From Polyangium sp. 6x1 (GTDB taxonomy: Bacteria; Myxococcota_A; Polyangia; Polyangiales; Polyangiaceae), in NCBI RefSeq assembly GCF_029946515.1, contig NZ_JARZHH010000068.1:1-60045 (forward strand): 60,045 nucleotides of DNA, written 5' to 3'. How positions within the stretch are numbered: position 1 is the first letter of the stretch; the number at the start of each line of letters is the position of its first letter. The translations under genes and the position numbers were made by a program. Positions 35,636 through 45,902 of the stretch are shown piece by piece. Below the pieces are notes generated by a model. It was not told the origin of the DNA. It did not search any database and worked only from the letters and a program-made list of their open reading frames with translations.

Positions 35636-36283
35636 TCAGCCTTCCCCGCCGAACTTTTGCGGCATCTCGAGGAACTCGACGAAGTCCTGGAGCCTGCCGA
35701 CGTCGGCGACGACGATGCCCCCCGGGACCTCGCTGGCGAGGCGCAGCCTGCGCAGCCGCAGCATCACGTCGGACGCCGCGACGCTGTCCACGCCGACGTC
35801 GCGCGCGAGATCTTCCGCGCGCGTACGGATCAGGATCCCCTCGGCCGTCTTCTCGCCGAAGGCCTCCGCGCTCCGCGCCAGCGCGAGCATGATGCGCGCC
35901 TTCGGATCGCGGTGCATCAGCACCTCGATCAGCGCGTCGGCCGAGTCGAGCCGCTTCGCGAGCTTCTTGATGAGGCGCATCGCGATCTCGGAGTTGCCCG
36001 CGACCATCTTCTCGAGCGTCCTCGCCTCGACGAGCAGGCAACGCGTCGTCTCGACGACCGTCGCCGTCGCGCTCCGCGGCTTGCCGTTCAGGATCGCGAG
36101 CTCGCCGAGGAACTCGCCTGGACCGAGCACCGCGATCACGCGCTCCTCGCCCGCGATCATCTTCGTGATGCGGACGGAGCCGGACTGGATCACGTACATC
36201 ACATCGCCGGGATCGCCCTCGCGACACAGTATGTCCCCGGCCGAGAACTCGCGGCCAAACCGGGCGAAGAGCGGGTCCGACAT
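35636..36283 (-). CDS. Crp/Fnr-like cyclic-nucleotide-binding regulator
   Basis: A 215-residue protein with a cyclic-nucleotide-binding domain (about 1-120) and a C-terminal winged-helix region (about 150-215). The phosphate-binding cassette LGELAILNGKPRSATATVV keeps the Glu and Arg that contact cAMP or cGMP, so ligand binding is likely. The recognition-helix region (LARDVGVDSVAASDVMLRLRRL) is less like Crp, and DNA targets cannot be predicted. It is the first gene of an operon with the phosphodiesterase, driven by the promoter at 36293-36322. The ATG is 9 nt from the -10, so the leader is nearly absent. Confidence 0.85.
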   Translation of the reverse strand: MSDPLFARFGREFSAGDILCREGDPGDVMYVIQSGSVRITKMIAGEERVIAVLGPGEFLGELAILNGKPRSATATVVETTRCLLVEARTLEKMVAGNSEIAMRLIKKLAKRLDSADALIEVLMHRDPKARIMLALARSAEAFGEKTAEGILIRTRAEDLARDVGVDSVAASDVMLRLRRLRLASEVPGGIVVADVGRLQDFVEFLEMPQKFGGEG

Positions 36284-36292
36284 CGTGGGGGG

Positions 36293-36322
36293 AGTTTACC
36301 GCCATACGGCAGGTCGGGTCAA
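36293..36322 (-). promoter_or_regulatory. promoter of the Crp-like/phosphodiesterase operon
   Basis: Minus-strand TTGACC (36317-36322), 18 bp spacer, TAAACT (36293-36298). The -10 lies 9 nt before the ATG at 36283, so transcription should begin 2-3 nt ahead of the start codon. The promoter sits directly downstream of the groEL terminator. Confidence 0.55.
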
Positions 36323-36351
36323 AAACCGGTGGCTCGGCGGCCGTGGTCTTC

Positions 36352-36390
36352 GAAAAACGAAAGCCCCGGACGTCGGAGACGCCCGAGGCT
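36352..36390 (-). terminator. intrinsic terminator of groESL
   Basis: On the minus strand, about 30 nt after the groEL stop, a 13-bp stem (36378-36390 with 36362-36374, two G-T wobbles, loop TCC) is followed by a T-rich run (36352-36360). This is a classic Rho-independent terminator. Confidence 0.8.
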
Positions 36391-36420
36391 CTCGTGATGG
36401 CGTGTGGGCTCGCGGGGCGA

Positions 36421-38769
<2,349 letters not shown>

Positions 38770-38801
38770 TCAAGCTGTTCCGAACATACGACAAGAAGTT
38801 C

Positions 38802-38829
38802 TTGACAGGGACGACGGCTCGGCTAATTT
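38802..38829 (+). promoter_or_regulatory. promoter of the tRNA operon
   Basis: TTGACA (38802-38807), 16 bp spacer, TAATTT (38824-38829), with A-rich sequence just upstream of the -35 (about 38783-38798). It begins about 80 nt before tRNA-Gln and points into both tRNA genes. Confidence 0.8.
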
Positions 38830-38911
38830 GCGCGGCCCGTGGACGACGGAGCGACTGCTCCGGTGCTTCCTCGGTCCCTTGGCCCGCAAGGCTTGGGGAG
38901 GCCACGATCCT

Positions 38912-38982
<71 letters not shown>

Positions 38983-39024
38983 CTCGAAGTCGGCTAAGAA
39001 GTGTCGCCGACGGATTTGAAAACT

Positions 39025-39099
39025 GGTCCCATCGTCTAGCGGTTAGGACGCCGGCCTCTCACGTCGGTAACGCGGGTTCAATTCCCGCTGGGATCGCCA
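39025..39099 (+). tRNA. tRNA-Glu (anticodon CTC)
   Basis: A complete cloverleaf with encoded CCA at 39097-39099. The acceptor GGTCCCA (39025-39031) pairs with TGGGATC (39089-39095), with one G-T wobble; the anticodon loop is CTCTCAC (anticodon CTC), and the T arm is GCGGGTTCAATTCCCGC. It reads GAG. It is 42 nt downstream of tRNA-Gln in the same transcript. The sequence just before it (39016-39026) is TTGAAAACTGG, the same 11-mer as in the rRNA leader at the left end. Confidence 0.95.
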
Positions 39100-39113
39100 A
39101 GCAAAACAGAAAA

Positions 39114-39150
39114 GCGAAAAACGGCACCTTCGGGTGCCGTTTTCGTTTTG
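39114..39150 (+). terminator. intrinsic terminator of the tRNA operon
   Basis: The stem AAAACGGCACC with GGTGCCGTTTT around a TTCG tetraloop (39129-39132) is extended by A-T pairs and followed by TTTCGTTTTG. It lies 15 nt after the tRNA-Glu CCA. Confidence 0.9.
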
Positions 39151-39239
39151 TCTCTTCGCAGCCGCCGGCCCGGCGCGACGCCTCCATCTCCGAGGCCACG
39201 GCGCTTGCGCGCGTCGTCCTCGTTTGAGAGAGAGGACAC

Positions 39240-40178
39240 ATGAAGGCGCTCCAGTGCACAGAGAACGGCGTCGTCCTCGCCGACGTCCCCGATCCCGCGC
39301 CCGCGCCGGGCGAGGTCATCGTCAAGGTCCTGTCGGCAGGCATTTGCAATACCGACCAGGAGCTCGCCCGCGGATACATGGGCTTTCGCGGCGTGCTCGG
39401 GCACGAGGTCATCGGCCTCTACGCGGGCAAGCGGGTCGCGATGGAGATCAATTGCGCCTGCGGGCGCTGCGCGACCTGCCGCGCGGGCGGGCGCAACCAT
39501 TGCCCCACGCGCACCGTGCTCGGGATCCTCGGCCGCGACGGCGGAATCGCCGAATTCGTCCGGATCCCCGAGGAGAACCTCCATGTCCTGCCCGACACGA
39601 TCCCCGACGAGAGCGCGGCCTTCATCGAGCCACTCGCCGCCGCGCTGCATGCCTTCGACGAGGCCGCCCCCCGCCCCGGCGATCGCGTTTGCCTGCTCGG
39701 CGACGGCAAGCTCGGCCTGCTCACGGGGCTCGCGCTCGCCGCGCGGCGCGGGGATCTCGGCCGCGCCGTCGCCGTCGGCCGGCACCGGGACAAACTCGCG
39801 TTCCTCGAAGCCGCCGGGCTCGACGTCGCGCTCGAATCGGACTTTTCCGAATCGGGATTCAATATCGTCGTGGAGGCCACGGGCCAGCCTTCGGGGCTCG
39901 CCCGCGCGCTCGCCATCGTGAAGCCGCGCGGCACGATCGTCCTCAAGAGCACGTACGCGGGCGTCGCGAACGTCGACCTCGCGCCGGCCGTCATCAACGA
40001 GAACCGGATCATCGGCTCGCGCTGCGGCGATTTTCAGCGCGCCATCGACGTGCTCGGCCGCGGCACGGTCGACCCGCGTCCGCTCCTTGCGGCGCGATAT
40101 CCGCTCGCGGACGCCGCGCGCGCGTTCGCGCACGCCGCCGAGCCGGGCGTCTTGAAGGTCCTCGTCGTGCCGTCCTGA
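39240..40178 (+). CDS. zinc-dependent medium-chain alcohol dehydrogenase
   Basis: A 312-residue medium-chain dehydrogenase/reductase, short for a family of about 340-350. The N-terminal catalytic domain keeps GICNTDQELARGYMGFRGVLGHE (catalytic zinc ligands Cys and the His-Glu pair) and four structural zinc cysteines in CACGRCATCRAGGRNHC. The nucleotide domain has LLGDGKLGLLTGLAL in place of the common GxGxxG. The missing length is mainly around the substrate and cofactor domain linker. The reaction should be NAD(P)-dependent oxidation of an alcohol or polyol; the substrate is unknown. A ribosome site (GAGGACAC) precedes the ATG. It ends 1 bp from the convergent phosphoesterase gene. Confidence 0.88.
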   Translation: MKALQCTENGVVLADVPDPAPAPGEVIVKVLSAGICNTDQELARGYMGFRGVLGHEVIGLYAGKRVAMEINCACGRCATCRAGGRNHCPTRTVLGILGRDGGIAEFVRIPEENLHVLPDTIPDESAAFIEPLAAALHAFDEAAPRPGDRVCLLGDGKLGLLTGLALAARRGDLGRAVAVGRHRDKLAFLEAAGLDVALESDFSESGFNIVVEATGQPSGLARALAIVKPRGTIVLKSTYAGVANVDLAPAVINENRIIGSRCGDFQRAIDVLGRGTVDPRPLLAARYPLADAARAFAHAAEPGVLKVLVVPS

Positions 40179-40179
40179 A

Positions 40180-41466
40180 TCAGGCCGACACGAGCACGAC
40201 GCGCGTCACCTCCGGCGGCGCGCCGACCCGCGCCGGCGGCCCCGCCGTCCCGAATCCGCGGTTCACCCAGAGCCGCGACCCATTGCGCTCGTAAAGCCCC
40301 GCCACGTATCCATAAGGCAACACGAGCTTGCCCGGCTGCAAGGCCCCGAGGTTCACCTGCCCGCCGTGCGTGTGCCCCGAGAGCTGCAAGGCCACCTGGC
40401 CCGCGGCGTCCGGGAAAAACACGGGGTTGTGGCAAAGCAAGACGCGCGGCAAATCCTTCGGCACCCGGGCGAGCGCGGCTTCGAGGTTCGGCCCGTTCCC
40501 CGGCGCGAGCCGCCGCGCCCACACATCCTCCACGCCGAGCAGCGCGAGCCCGTCCTTCTCGTCGCCGATCACGAAGCCGTCATTGCGCAGGACACGCGCC
40601 CCGGCCGCCTTCAAGGCCCCGACGACCTCCTCGATCCCCGCATACCAGTCGTGGTTGCCCGGAATGGCCACGACGCCGTCCCGTGCGAGCGGCGCGACAT
40701 TTCGCACGAAGCGCCCGAGCATCTCCGCGTAGTTCGCGTCGTTGTCGAGCAGATCCCCCGTGAGCACGATCCGATCGGGGCGCGCCTTGCGCACGAGCTC
40801 CTCGGCCGCGCGCATCTCGGCGTCGCCGACGAACGTGCCGAAATGAATGTCCGAGAGCTGGACCAGCGTATACCCGTCGAGGCGCTTCGAAAGCCCCGGG
40901 ATCCGGACCGGCACCTCCTCGATCACGTAATCGTGCCGGCCGAAGACCGCGCCATAAAACGAGCTGCCCGAGCCCACGAGCAGCGCCGATCCCGTCACGG
41001 CCTGGCCGAGAAAGACGCGGCGCGTGGGCAGCGCGGGCCCCTTCTCGGGCGCGGGCTCGGCGTTCGCGGGCGCAGGCGCAGGCTCGGGTGCGGGCGCCGC
41101 GGGCGCGGCGGCGAGGGCAAGGACAGGCTCGGGCTCGGGCTCGGGCGCGGCCGCCGGCTTCACGCGCGACGCGAGCCACGAGAAAGGCAGGGCCCCGAGC
41201 TTCGCGAGATCGACGAGCAGGAGCAGGCCCGTGCTGATGAGCAGCGCGAGCAGGAGCGTGAACGCGACCTCGCCGAGCGGACGCAGCCCGAGGACGCGCG
41301 AAAGGAGCATCGCCGCCATCGACCCGAGCACCACGAAGAGGCCTGTGCGCTCGGCCCGCACGGAGAGGCCGAACGCCTGCTTCACGCGGCGGCCCACGTA
41401 AAAGCTCGCGGCGAAGAGGACGAGCGAGACGACCACGAAAAAGATCACGAACCGCGGAATGCCCAT
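40180..41466 (-). CDS. membrane-anchored metallophosphoesterase (YkuE type)
   Basis: A 428-residue protein. About three membrane helices occupy residues 1-95, followed by a Pro/Ala/Glu-rich linker (105-145). A second hydrophobic patch with a twin-arginine-like start (TRRVFLGQAVTGSALLVGSG) leads to the catalytic domain (about 185-425). That domain carries the calcineurin-like metal motifs: DIHFGTF, GDLLDND, GNHDWY, HNPVFF and GHTHGGQ. The closest pattern is the YkuE/UDP-diacylglucosamine hydrolase-like group that acts on lipids or nucleotides at the membrane. It stops 1 bp from the alcohol dehydrogenase gene. Confidence 0.85.
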   Translation of the reverse strand: MGIPRFVIFFVVVSLVLFAASFYVGRRVKQAFGLSVRAERTGLFVVLGSMAAMLLSRVLGLRPLGEVAFTLLLALLISTGLLLLVDLAKLGALPFSWLASRVKPAAAPEPEPEPVLALAAAPAAPAPEPAPAPANAEPAPEKGPALPTRRVFLGQAVTGSALLVGSGSSFYGAVFGRHDYVIEEVPVRIPGLSKRLDGYTLVQLSDIHFGTFVGDAEMRAAEELVRKARPDRIVLTGDLLDNDANYAEMLGRFVRNVAPLARDGVVAIPGNHDWYAGIEEVVGALKAAGARVLRNDGFVIGDEKDGLALLGVEDVWARRLAPGNGPNLEAALARVPKDLPRVLLCHNPVFFPDAAGQVALQLSGHTHGGQVNLGALQPGKLVLPYGYVAGLYERNGSRLWVNRGFGTAGPPARVGAPPEVTRVVLVSA

Positions 41467-41543
41467 GGGATGCCGTGCCCTCGGTCGCGGAGCCTAGCGC
41501 ACGCCCGACGCACGCGGGAGGGGGCCGCCCGAAGGAATCCGGC

Positions 41544-43355
41544 TCAGCGCGCCGATCGCACGCAACGAAAGCCGCCGCCCGCGAAGCGATAATGCGGCTC
41601 GAACCGGGTGCGCGAATACGTCTTCAGCGATTGCGCGCCGAAGAGCCACGAGCCGCCGCGCATCACGTAAAGCGGGAGCCGCGACTTCGCGGTGTTCTTC
41701 GGGTTGCGCGAGGGGCCGTCCATGTAAAAGGCCGGATCGTCGACGTCCTCGCACCATTCCCAGACGTTGCCGGCCATGTCGAGGACGCCGTACGGCGAGG
41801 CGCCCTCGGGGTACGAGCCGACGGGCGACGTGCCGCGATGTTTTCCGCCGTAATGGGCCCGCGTGGGCGTCGGCTCGGCCTTGCCCCAGGGATACCGCCG
41901 GCCGTCGGTCCCGCGCGCGGCCTTCTCCCATTCGGCCTCCGTGGGCAAACGCTTGCCGGCCCACGCGGCATACGCGCACGCGTCGTCCCACGACACGTTC
42001 ACCACGGGGTGATCCTCGAGCCCCCGAGGCACGGCGCCGCGCGCCCAGTGCGCGAGGAATCGGCCGCCGCTCTCGTCGACCGGCTCGTATCCGGTGACCT
42101 GGACGAAGAGCGCGAATTGCCGGTTCGTGATCGGCGCGCGGTCGATGTAATACGCGTCGAGGAACACCTCGCGGCGATCGGGGCCCATGAGAAACGGCCC
42201 GGCCGGCACGAGGACGGCCTCGGCCCCGTCGGTGTCGCGCAAGACCGTGGCGAGCGGAGGGATCGACGTGCTGCTCGGACGCGTCGCGACAGGCCCCAGC
42301 GCGGGCTCGTCGATGGCGGCGAGCAGGCGCTCGCGGAACGCGGCGCACGTCTGCGGCCGCTCGGAGGCGTTTTTCGCGAGCGCGGAGAGGATGAGCTCCT
42401 CGAGCGGGGGCGGGATCTCGGCGCGGTGGCGCGAGGGCGGCGGAGGGTCCGCCTGGACGTGCGACATCATCAGCGCGAAATGGTTGTCCTCGGGGAACGG
42501 CGGCCGGCCCGCCGCGAGCTCGTAGAGCGTGACGCCGAGCGAGTAGATGTCCGAGCGATGATCGGTCGTCCTGTCGCCCTTCACCTGCTCCGGCGACATG
42601 TACCGGCAGGTGCCGAGCAGCGCGCCGCTCACGGTGTACGTCGTGCCTTCGAGGATCCGCGCGATGCCGAAATCGACGACCTTCGGGACGAGCTCGCCCG
42701 CGGGCCCGCGCGCGACGAGCACGTTGTCGGGCTTCAGATCGCGATGGATGATGCCCTGCCGGTGCGCCGCGTCCATCGCGTCGAGCACGGCGGTGAAGAT
42801 CTCGCGGGTCTCGACGAAGGGCATGTGGCCGCGCCATTTCACGAGGTGATGCGCGAGCGTCTGCCCCTCGACGTGCTCCATCACGATGCCGAGCAGGTGG
42901 TCGTGCTCGATGAGGTCGAAGACCGAGACGACGTGCGGGTGCGAGAACGTGCGGAGGACGCGGGCCTCTCGCACGAAGCGGCGCCGGATCTCGGCGTCGC
43001 CGGAGAGGTTCGAGTGCAGGCACTTGATCGCGACCGTGCGGCCGAGCGCGCCGTCGTGCGCGCGGTAGACGACGCCCATGCCGCCCTCGCCGAGCACGCT
43101 CTGCACGGTGTACACGCCCGAGAGCACGGTGCCGGGCGGGATGCGCATGGGCGGCAAGCGGCTCGGCGTGGGCCCGGACGCGGGCGTGGGCTCGCGCTCG
43201 ACAGGCGTCGTCGGCGCGAGCGCGCTCGGCACCTTCATGAAGAGGACCGTGGGGTCGGACGCGGCCGCCACGGGGGCGCCGCAATCGGCGCAAAACCGCG
43301 CCTTCTCGCCGATCACGGCGCCGCAACGCCGGCAGGAGGGCTCGCCCGTGGCCAT
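41544..43355 (-). CDS. zinc-ribbon Ser/Thr kinase fused to a formylglycine-generating-enzyme-like domain
   Basis: A 603-residue fusion. The N-terminal zinc ribbon has four cysteines (C8, C11, C22, C25). A complete Hanks-type kinase domain (about 80-340) shows GEGGMG (89-94), Lys111, Glu130, HRDLKPDN (from 204), DFG (228-230) and MSPEQ. The C-terminus (about 365-600) is a sulfatase-modifying-factor/FGE-type domain with YIDRAPITNRQFALF, NVSWDDACAYAAWAGKRLPTEAEWEKAARG, GNVWEWCED and MRGGSW. No membrane helix is present. In such fusions the FGE-like domain is usually a binding domain rather than an oxidase, so it may direct the kinase to partners. A ribosome site is not obvious at the ATG at 43355. 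Confidence 0.93.
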   Translation of the reverse strand: MATGEPSCRRCGAVIGEKARFCADCGAPVAAASDPTVLFMKVPSALAPTTPVEREPTPASGPTPSRLPPMRIPPGTVLSGVYTVQSVLGEGGMGVVYRAHDGALGRTVAIKCLHSNLSGDAEIRRRFVREARVLRTFSHPHVVSVFDLIEHDHLLGIVMEHVEGQTLAHHLVKWRGHMPFVETREIFTAVLDAMDAAHRQGIIHRDLKPDNVLVARGPAGELVPKVVDFGIARILEGTTYTVSGALLGTCRYMSPEQVKGDRTTDHRSDIYSLGVTLYELAAGRPPFPEDNHFALMMSHVQADPPPPSRHRAEIPPPLEELILSALAKNASERPQTCAAFRERLLAAIDEPALGPVATRPSSTSIPPLATVLRDTDGAEAVLVPAGPFLMGPDRREVFLDAYYIDRAPITNRQFALFVQVTGYEPVDESGGRFLAHWARGAVPRGLEDHPVVNVSWDDACAYAAWAGKRLPTEAEWEKAARGTDGRRYPWGKAEPTPTRAHYGGKHRGTSPVGSYPEGASPYGVLDMAGNVWEWCEDVDDPAFYMDGPSRNPKNTAKSRLPLYVMRGGSWLFGAQSLKTYSRTRFEPHYRFAGGGFRCVRSAR

Positions 43356-43436
43356 GGGGGCGGCAGAGCTTCGCAGATCGCCGGGGCGCGAGGCAAGACA
43401 TCGTCGCGCCCGAACCCTGCGTGGTAAAAAGCTGTC

Positions 43437-44291
43437 ATGGTTCTCCTGTCCGTCCTCGACCGCGTGACGCGCGCGATGCTCGTGCGCCGCGGCGTCGAGA
43501 GCCGCTTCGTCGAAACCCCGGTCGGACGCGTGCACGTCTACGACGCGCAGGGCGAGGGAGCGGCCCCGCCGGTCGTGTTCCTGCATGGCATCGCCGCGTC
43601 ATCCGCGGTGTTCGCGCCGACCCTCGCGAAGCTACGGAAAAAGAGCCGTCGCGTGCTCGCCGTCGACGCGCCGGGGCACGGCCTGTCGAGCACGCCCTGG
43701 GTGACGCTGGGGCCCGAGCGCCTGTTCGAATCCCTGGCCTACGTGCTCGATCACGAGATCGACGCGAAGGCGCTCGTCGTGGGCAACTCGCTCGGCGGCG
43801 CGATGGCGCTCCGGTACGCGCAGCGCCGGCCCGAGCGCGTCGCGGGCCTCGCGCTCACGTCGCCGGGCGGCGCGCCGGTCGAGGATCCCGAGGAGCGCGA
43901 ACGCTTCCTGCGCGGGTTCGTCCTCGCGAACGTGCGCGACGCCCGCGCTTTCCTCGGGCGATTGAACCACACCGTGCCGTGGTACGGGCCGCTCGTCGCG
44001 CCGGACCTCGTCCGAATCTTCAAGAACCCGACCGTGCGCTCGATCCTCGACGGGCTCGAGCCGAAGCACTTCTTCACGCCGGGCGAGCTCGCGTCGCTCT
44101 CCATGCCGATCCACGTGATCTGGGGCAAGTCGGACCGCGTGATCCCGGCCTGCTGCCTCGGTTTTTTCAAGGAAAACCTGCCGGCGCACACGGTCTTCCT
44201 GGAGCCCGAGGGCATCGGGCACTCGCCGCACACCGAGGATCCGAAGGCGTTCGCGGACTTCGTGATGCGCGCGCTCGAGCAGGCGTCGTGA
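43437..44291 (+). CDS. alpha/beta hydrolase
   Basis: A 284-residue alpha/beta-hydrolase fold enzyme with a complete triad: nucleophile Ser118 in GNSLGG, acid Asp in WGKSDRVIP and His in GIGHSPH. The oxyanion region is FLHGIAASSAVF. There is no export signal, so it is cytosolic. The cap region (about 145-205) is moderately long, as in esterases, dienelactone hydrolases or haloalkane-type relatives, and the substrate is not predictable. Its stop overlaps the start of the YiiX-like gene (GTGA), so the two are translationally coupled. Confidence 0.85.
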   Translation: MVLLSVLDRVTRAMLVRRGVESRFVETPVGRVHVYDAQGEGAAPPVVFLHGIAASSAVFAPTLAKLRKKSRRVLAVDAPGHGLSSTPWVTLGPERLFESLAYVLDHEIDAKALVVGNSLGGAMALRYAQRRPERVAGLALTSPGGAPVEDPEERERFLRGFVLANVRDARAFLGRLNHTVPWYGPLVAPDLVRIFKNPTVRSILDGLEPKHFFTPGELASLSMPIHVIWGKSDRVIPACCLGFFKENLPAHTVFLEPEGIGHSPHTEDPKAFADFVMRALEQAS

Positions 44292-45883
44292 GCCGCCGCC
44301 GCGCGATCCGCCTCGCGGCCCTGCTCGTCGTCGTCGCCGTGGCGTTCGCGCTGTGGCGTCGCAACCGCGAGGAGGCCGGTTATCCCTTCACGCCGGATTT
44401 GCCCGGCGCAGCGGGCGCGCTCGCGCGTCTCGCGCCGCCCGTCCTCGATCGCGCCGAGGCGGATGACGTCGCGGAGCTCGACCGCGTGATCGGTCGGCTC
44501 GACGCCGCGCTCCGCAACGCCGAGGCCAAGAAGGCGCTGCTCACGGCCGAGCGCATCGACGATCTGCGCGCCGAGGATCGCGGCGCGATCCGCGACGTCT
44601 GGTCCGACGCGCTCGATCCGCTGCTCGCGCTCGACACGCTGAAGCACCGTTACCAGGGCTTCTGGAGCATCGACTACAAGTCCCATCCGCGCCTCCACGC
44701 CCGCGCTTACGCGCTCGCGTTCGCGGCGCTCTGCGCGGAGGTCGAGGCCGGGCATCGGCTGATCGAGCTCGTCGGCGGGCGCGAGGTCGCGCCGACGCTC
44801 TTCGACGAAGCGCGCGAGGACCTCGGTTTGCCCGCGGGGACGTTCGGCGCGCTGCGCAAGAAGCTCGCGCGATCCCGCGACCTCGCGATGGTGCCGGCGG
44901 GCGAGGCGTGGTTCGCGACGTGGATCGAGCGGCACCTCGACGATGAAGGCGGCACGAAGCTCGCGGGCCTCACGCGGGCGCGCACGGAGCGCGCGAAGGC
45001 GCGGCTCGGCGTGGAGGCGACGGCGAACGTGGCGCGGAACAAGGCCGAGGTGCTGCGCGGCGAGGCCTTCGAGCGCTGGTTCCCCGTGCAGAAGAACGTG
45101 GCCGAGTGGTTCGGCGACACGCGCGTCGTGGCCGAGGATCGGCGGCTCATCTCGGACGCGCAGATCGCGACGCTCGGAGAAACGCTGCGGCCGGGCGACA
45201 TCATCGTCGAGCGGCGCAACTGGTACCTCTCGAACGTGGGTTTGCCCGGGTTCTGGCCGCACGCGGCGCTCTACGTGGGCAGCCCCGAGGACATCAAGAA
45301 GACGTTCGACGAGGATCCCGAGACGCGGGCGCGCTTCGGCGTGTTCAGCGAGCACCTCGCGCGCGAGCGCGCCCGTGGCTGGAAGGAGCTCGGCGAAAAG
45401 GACACGTCCGGGCACCCGCATACGGTGATCGAGGCCGTGAGCGAGGGCGTCGTGGCCGCGTCGCTCGAGCACTCGTGCGGCGCCGATTACGTGGGCGCGC
45501 TCCGGCCGCGGCTCCCGCTCGTGGAGATCGCGGCGGCGATCGACCGCACGCTCGGCTTCGTGGGCAGGCCGTACGATTTCAACTTCGATTTCGGGACGGA
45601 CGACGAGCTCGTCTGCTCGGAGCTCGTGATCAAGGCGTACGAGCCGAAGAACGAGGGCGCGCCGGGGCTCAGGGTCCCGTTCGTCAGCATCGCCGGGCGT
45701 CGCGCCGTGCCGCCGACCGAGCTCGTGCGCCTCTTCGCGGCCGAGCGGTCTCGCGAGGATCGCCAGCTCGATTTCGTGTATTTCCTCGACGGGCGCGAGC
45801 GCAAGGATCGCGCGATCGTTGCGGACGCGGACGCCCTCGCCGCGAGCGCGCGCCGGCCGAAATGGGACATCGCGCAGCCCTGA
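44288..45883 (+). CDS. YiiX/YaeF-type NlpC/P60-like cysteine peptidase, membrane-anchored
   Basis: A 531-residue protein beginning at GTG 44288 with a basic start and one membrane helix (about 7-20), so the rest is periplasmic. Residues 30-290 are helical and unassigned. The C-terminus (about 300-530) resembles the permuted NlpC/P60 group of YiiX-like proteins: LRPGDIIVERRNWYLS, His325 in GFWPHAALYVG and Cys443 in DELVCSELVIKAYEP. These enzymes are thought to cut lipid or peptidoglycan-related amide bonds. A 4-bp overlap couples it to the alpha/beta hydrolase. It ends in the hairpin shared with the convergent lipoprotein gene. Confidence 0.82.
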   Translation: MSRRRAIRLAALLVVVAVAFALWRRNREEAGYPFTPDLPGAAGALARLAPPVLDRAEADDVAELDRVIGRLDAALRNAEAKKALLTAERIDDLRAEDRGAIRDVWSDALDPLLALDTLKHRYQGFWSIDYKSHPRLHARAYALAFAALCAEVEAGHRLIELVGGREVAPTLFDEAREDLGLPAGTFGALRKKLARSRDLAMVPAGEAWFATWIERHLDDEGGTKLAGLTRARTERAKARLGVEATANVARNKAEVLRGEAFERWFPVQKNVAEWFGDTRVVAEDRRLISDAQIATLGETLRPGDIIVERRNWYLSNVGLPGFWPHAALYVGSPEDIKKTFDEDPETRARFGVFSEHLARERARGWKELGEKDTSGHPHTVIEAVSEGVVAASLEHSCGADYVGALRPRLPLVEIAAAIDRTLGFVGRPYDFNFDFGTDDELVCSELVIKAYEPKNEGAPGLRVPFVSIAGRRAVPPTELVRLFAAERSREDRQLDFVYFLDGRERKDRAIVADADALAASARRPKWDIAQP

Positions 45884-45902
45884 AGGGCCCCCCCTTCAGG
45901 GC
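45877..45902. terminator. perfect 11-bp hairpin spanning both convergent stop codons
   Basis: GCCCTGAAGGG (45877-45887) and its reverse complement (45892-45902) around a CCCC loop. Both facing stop codons lie in the stem. No U-tract is present, so bidirectional termination or protection of both mRNA ends is inferred. Confidence 0.55.

Noticed and set aside
34863-36305. One long minus-strand frame joining the Crp-like and phosphodiesterase regions
   Set aside because: The first half is out of frame with the Crp-like domain and reads as noise; the real genes are 35636-36283 and, from GTG 35630, 34863-35630.
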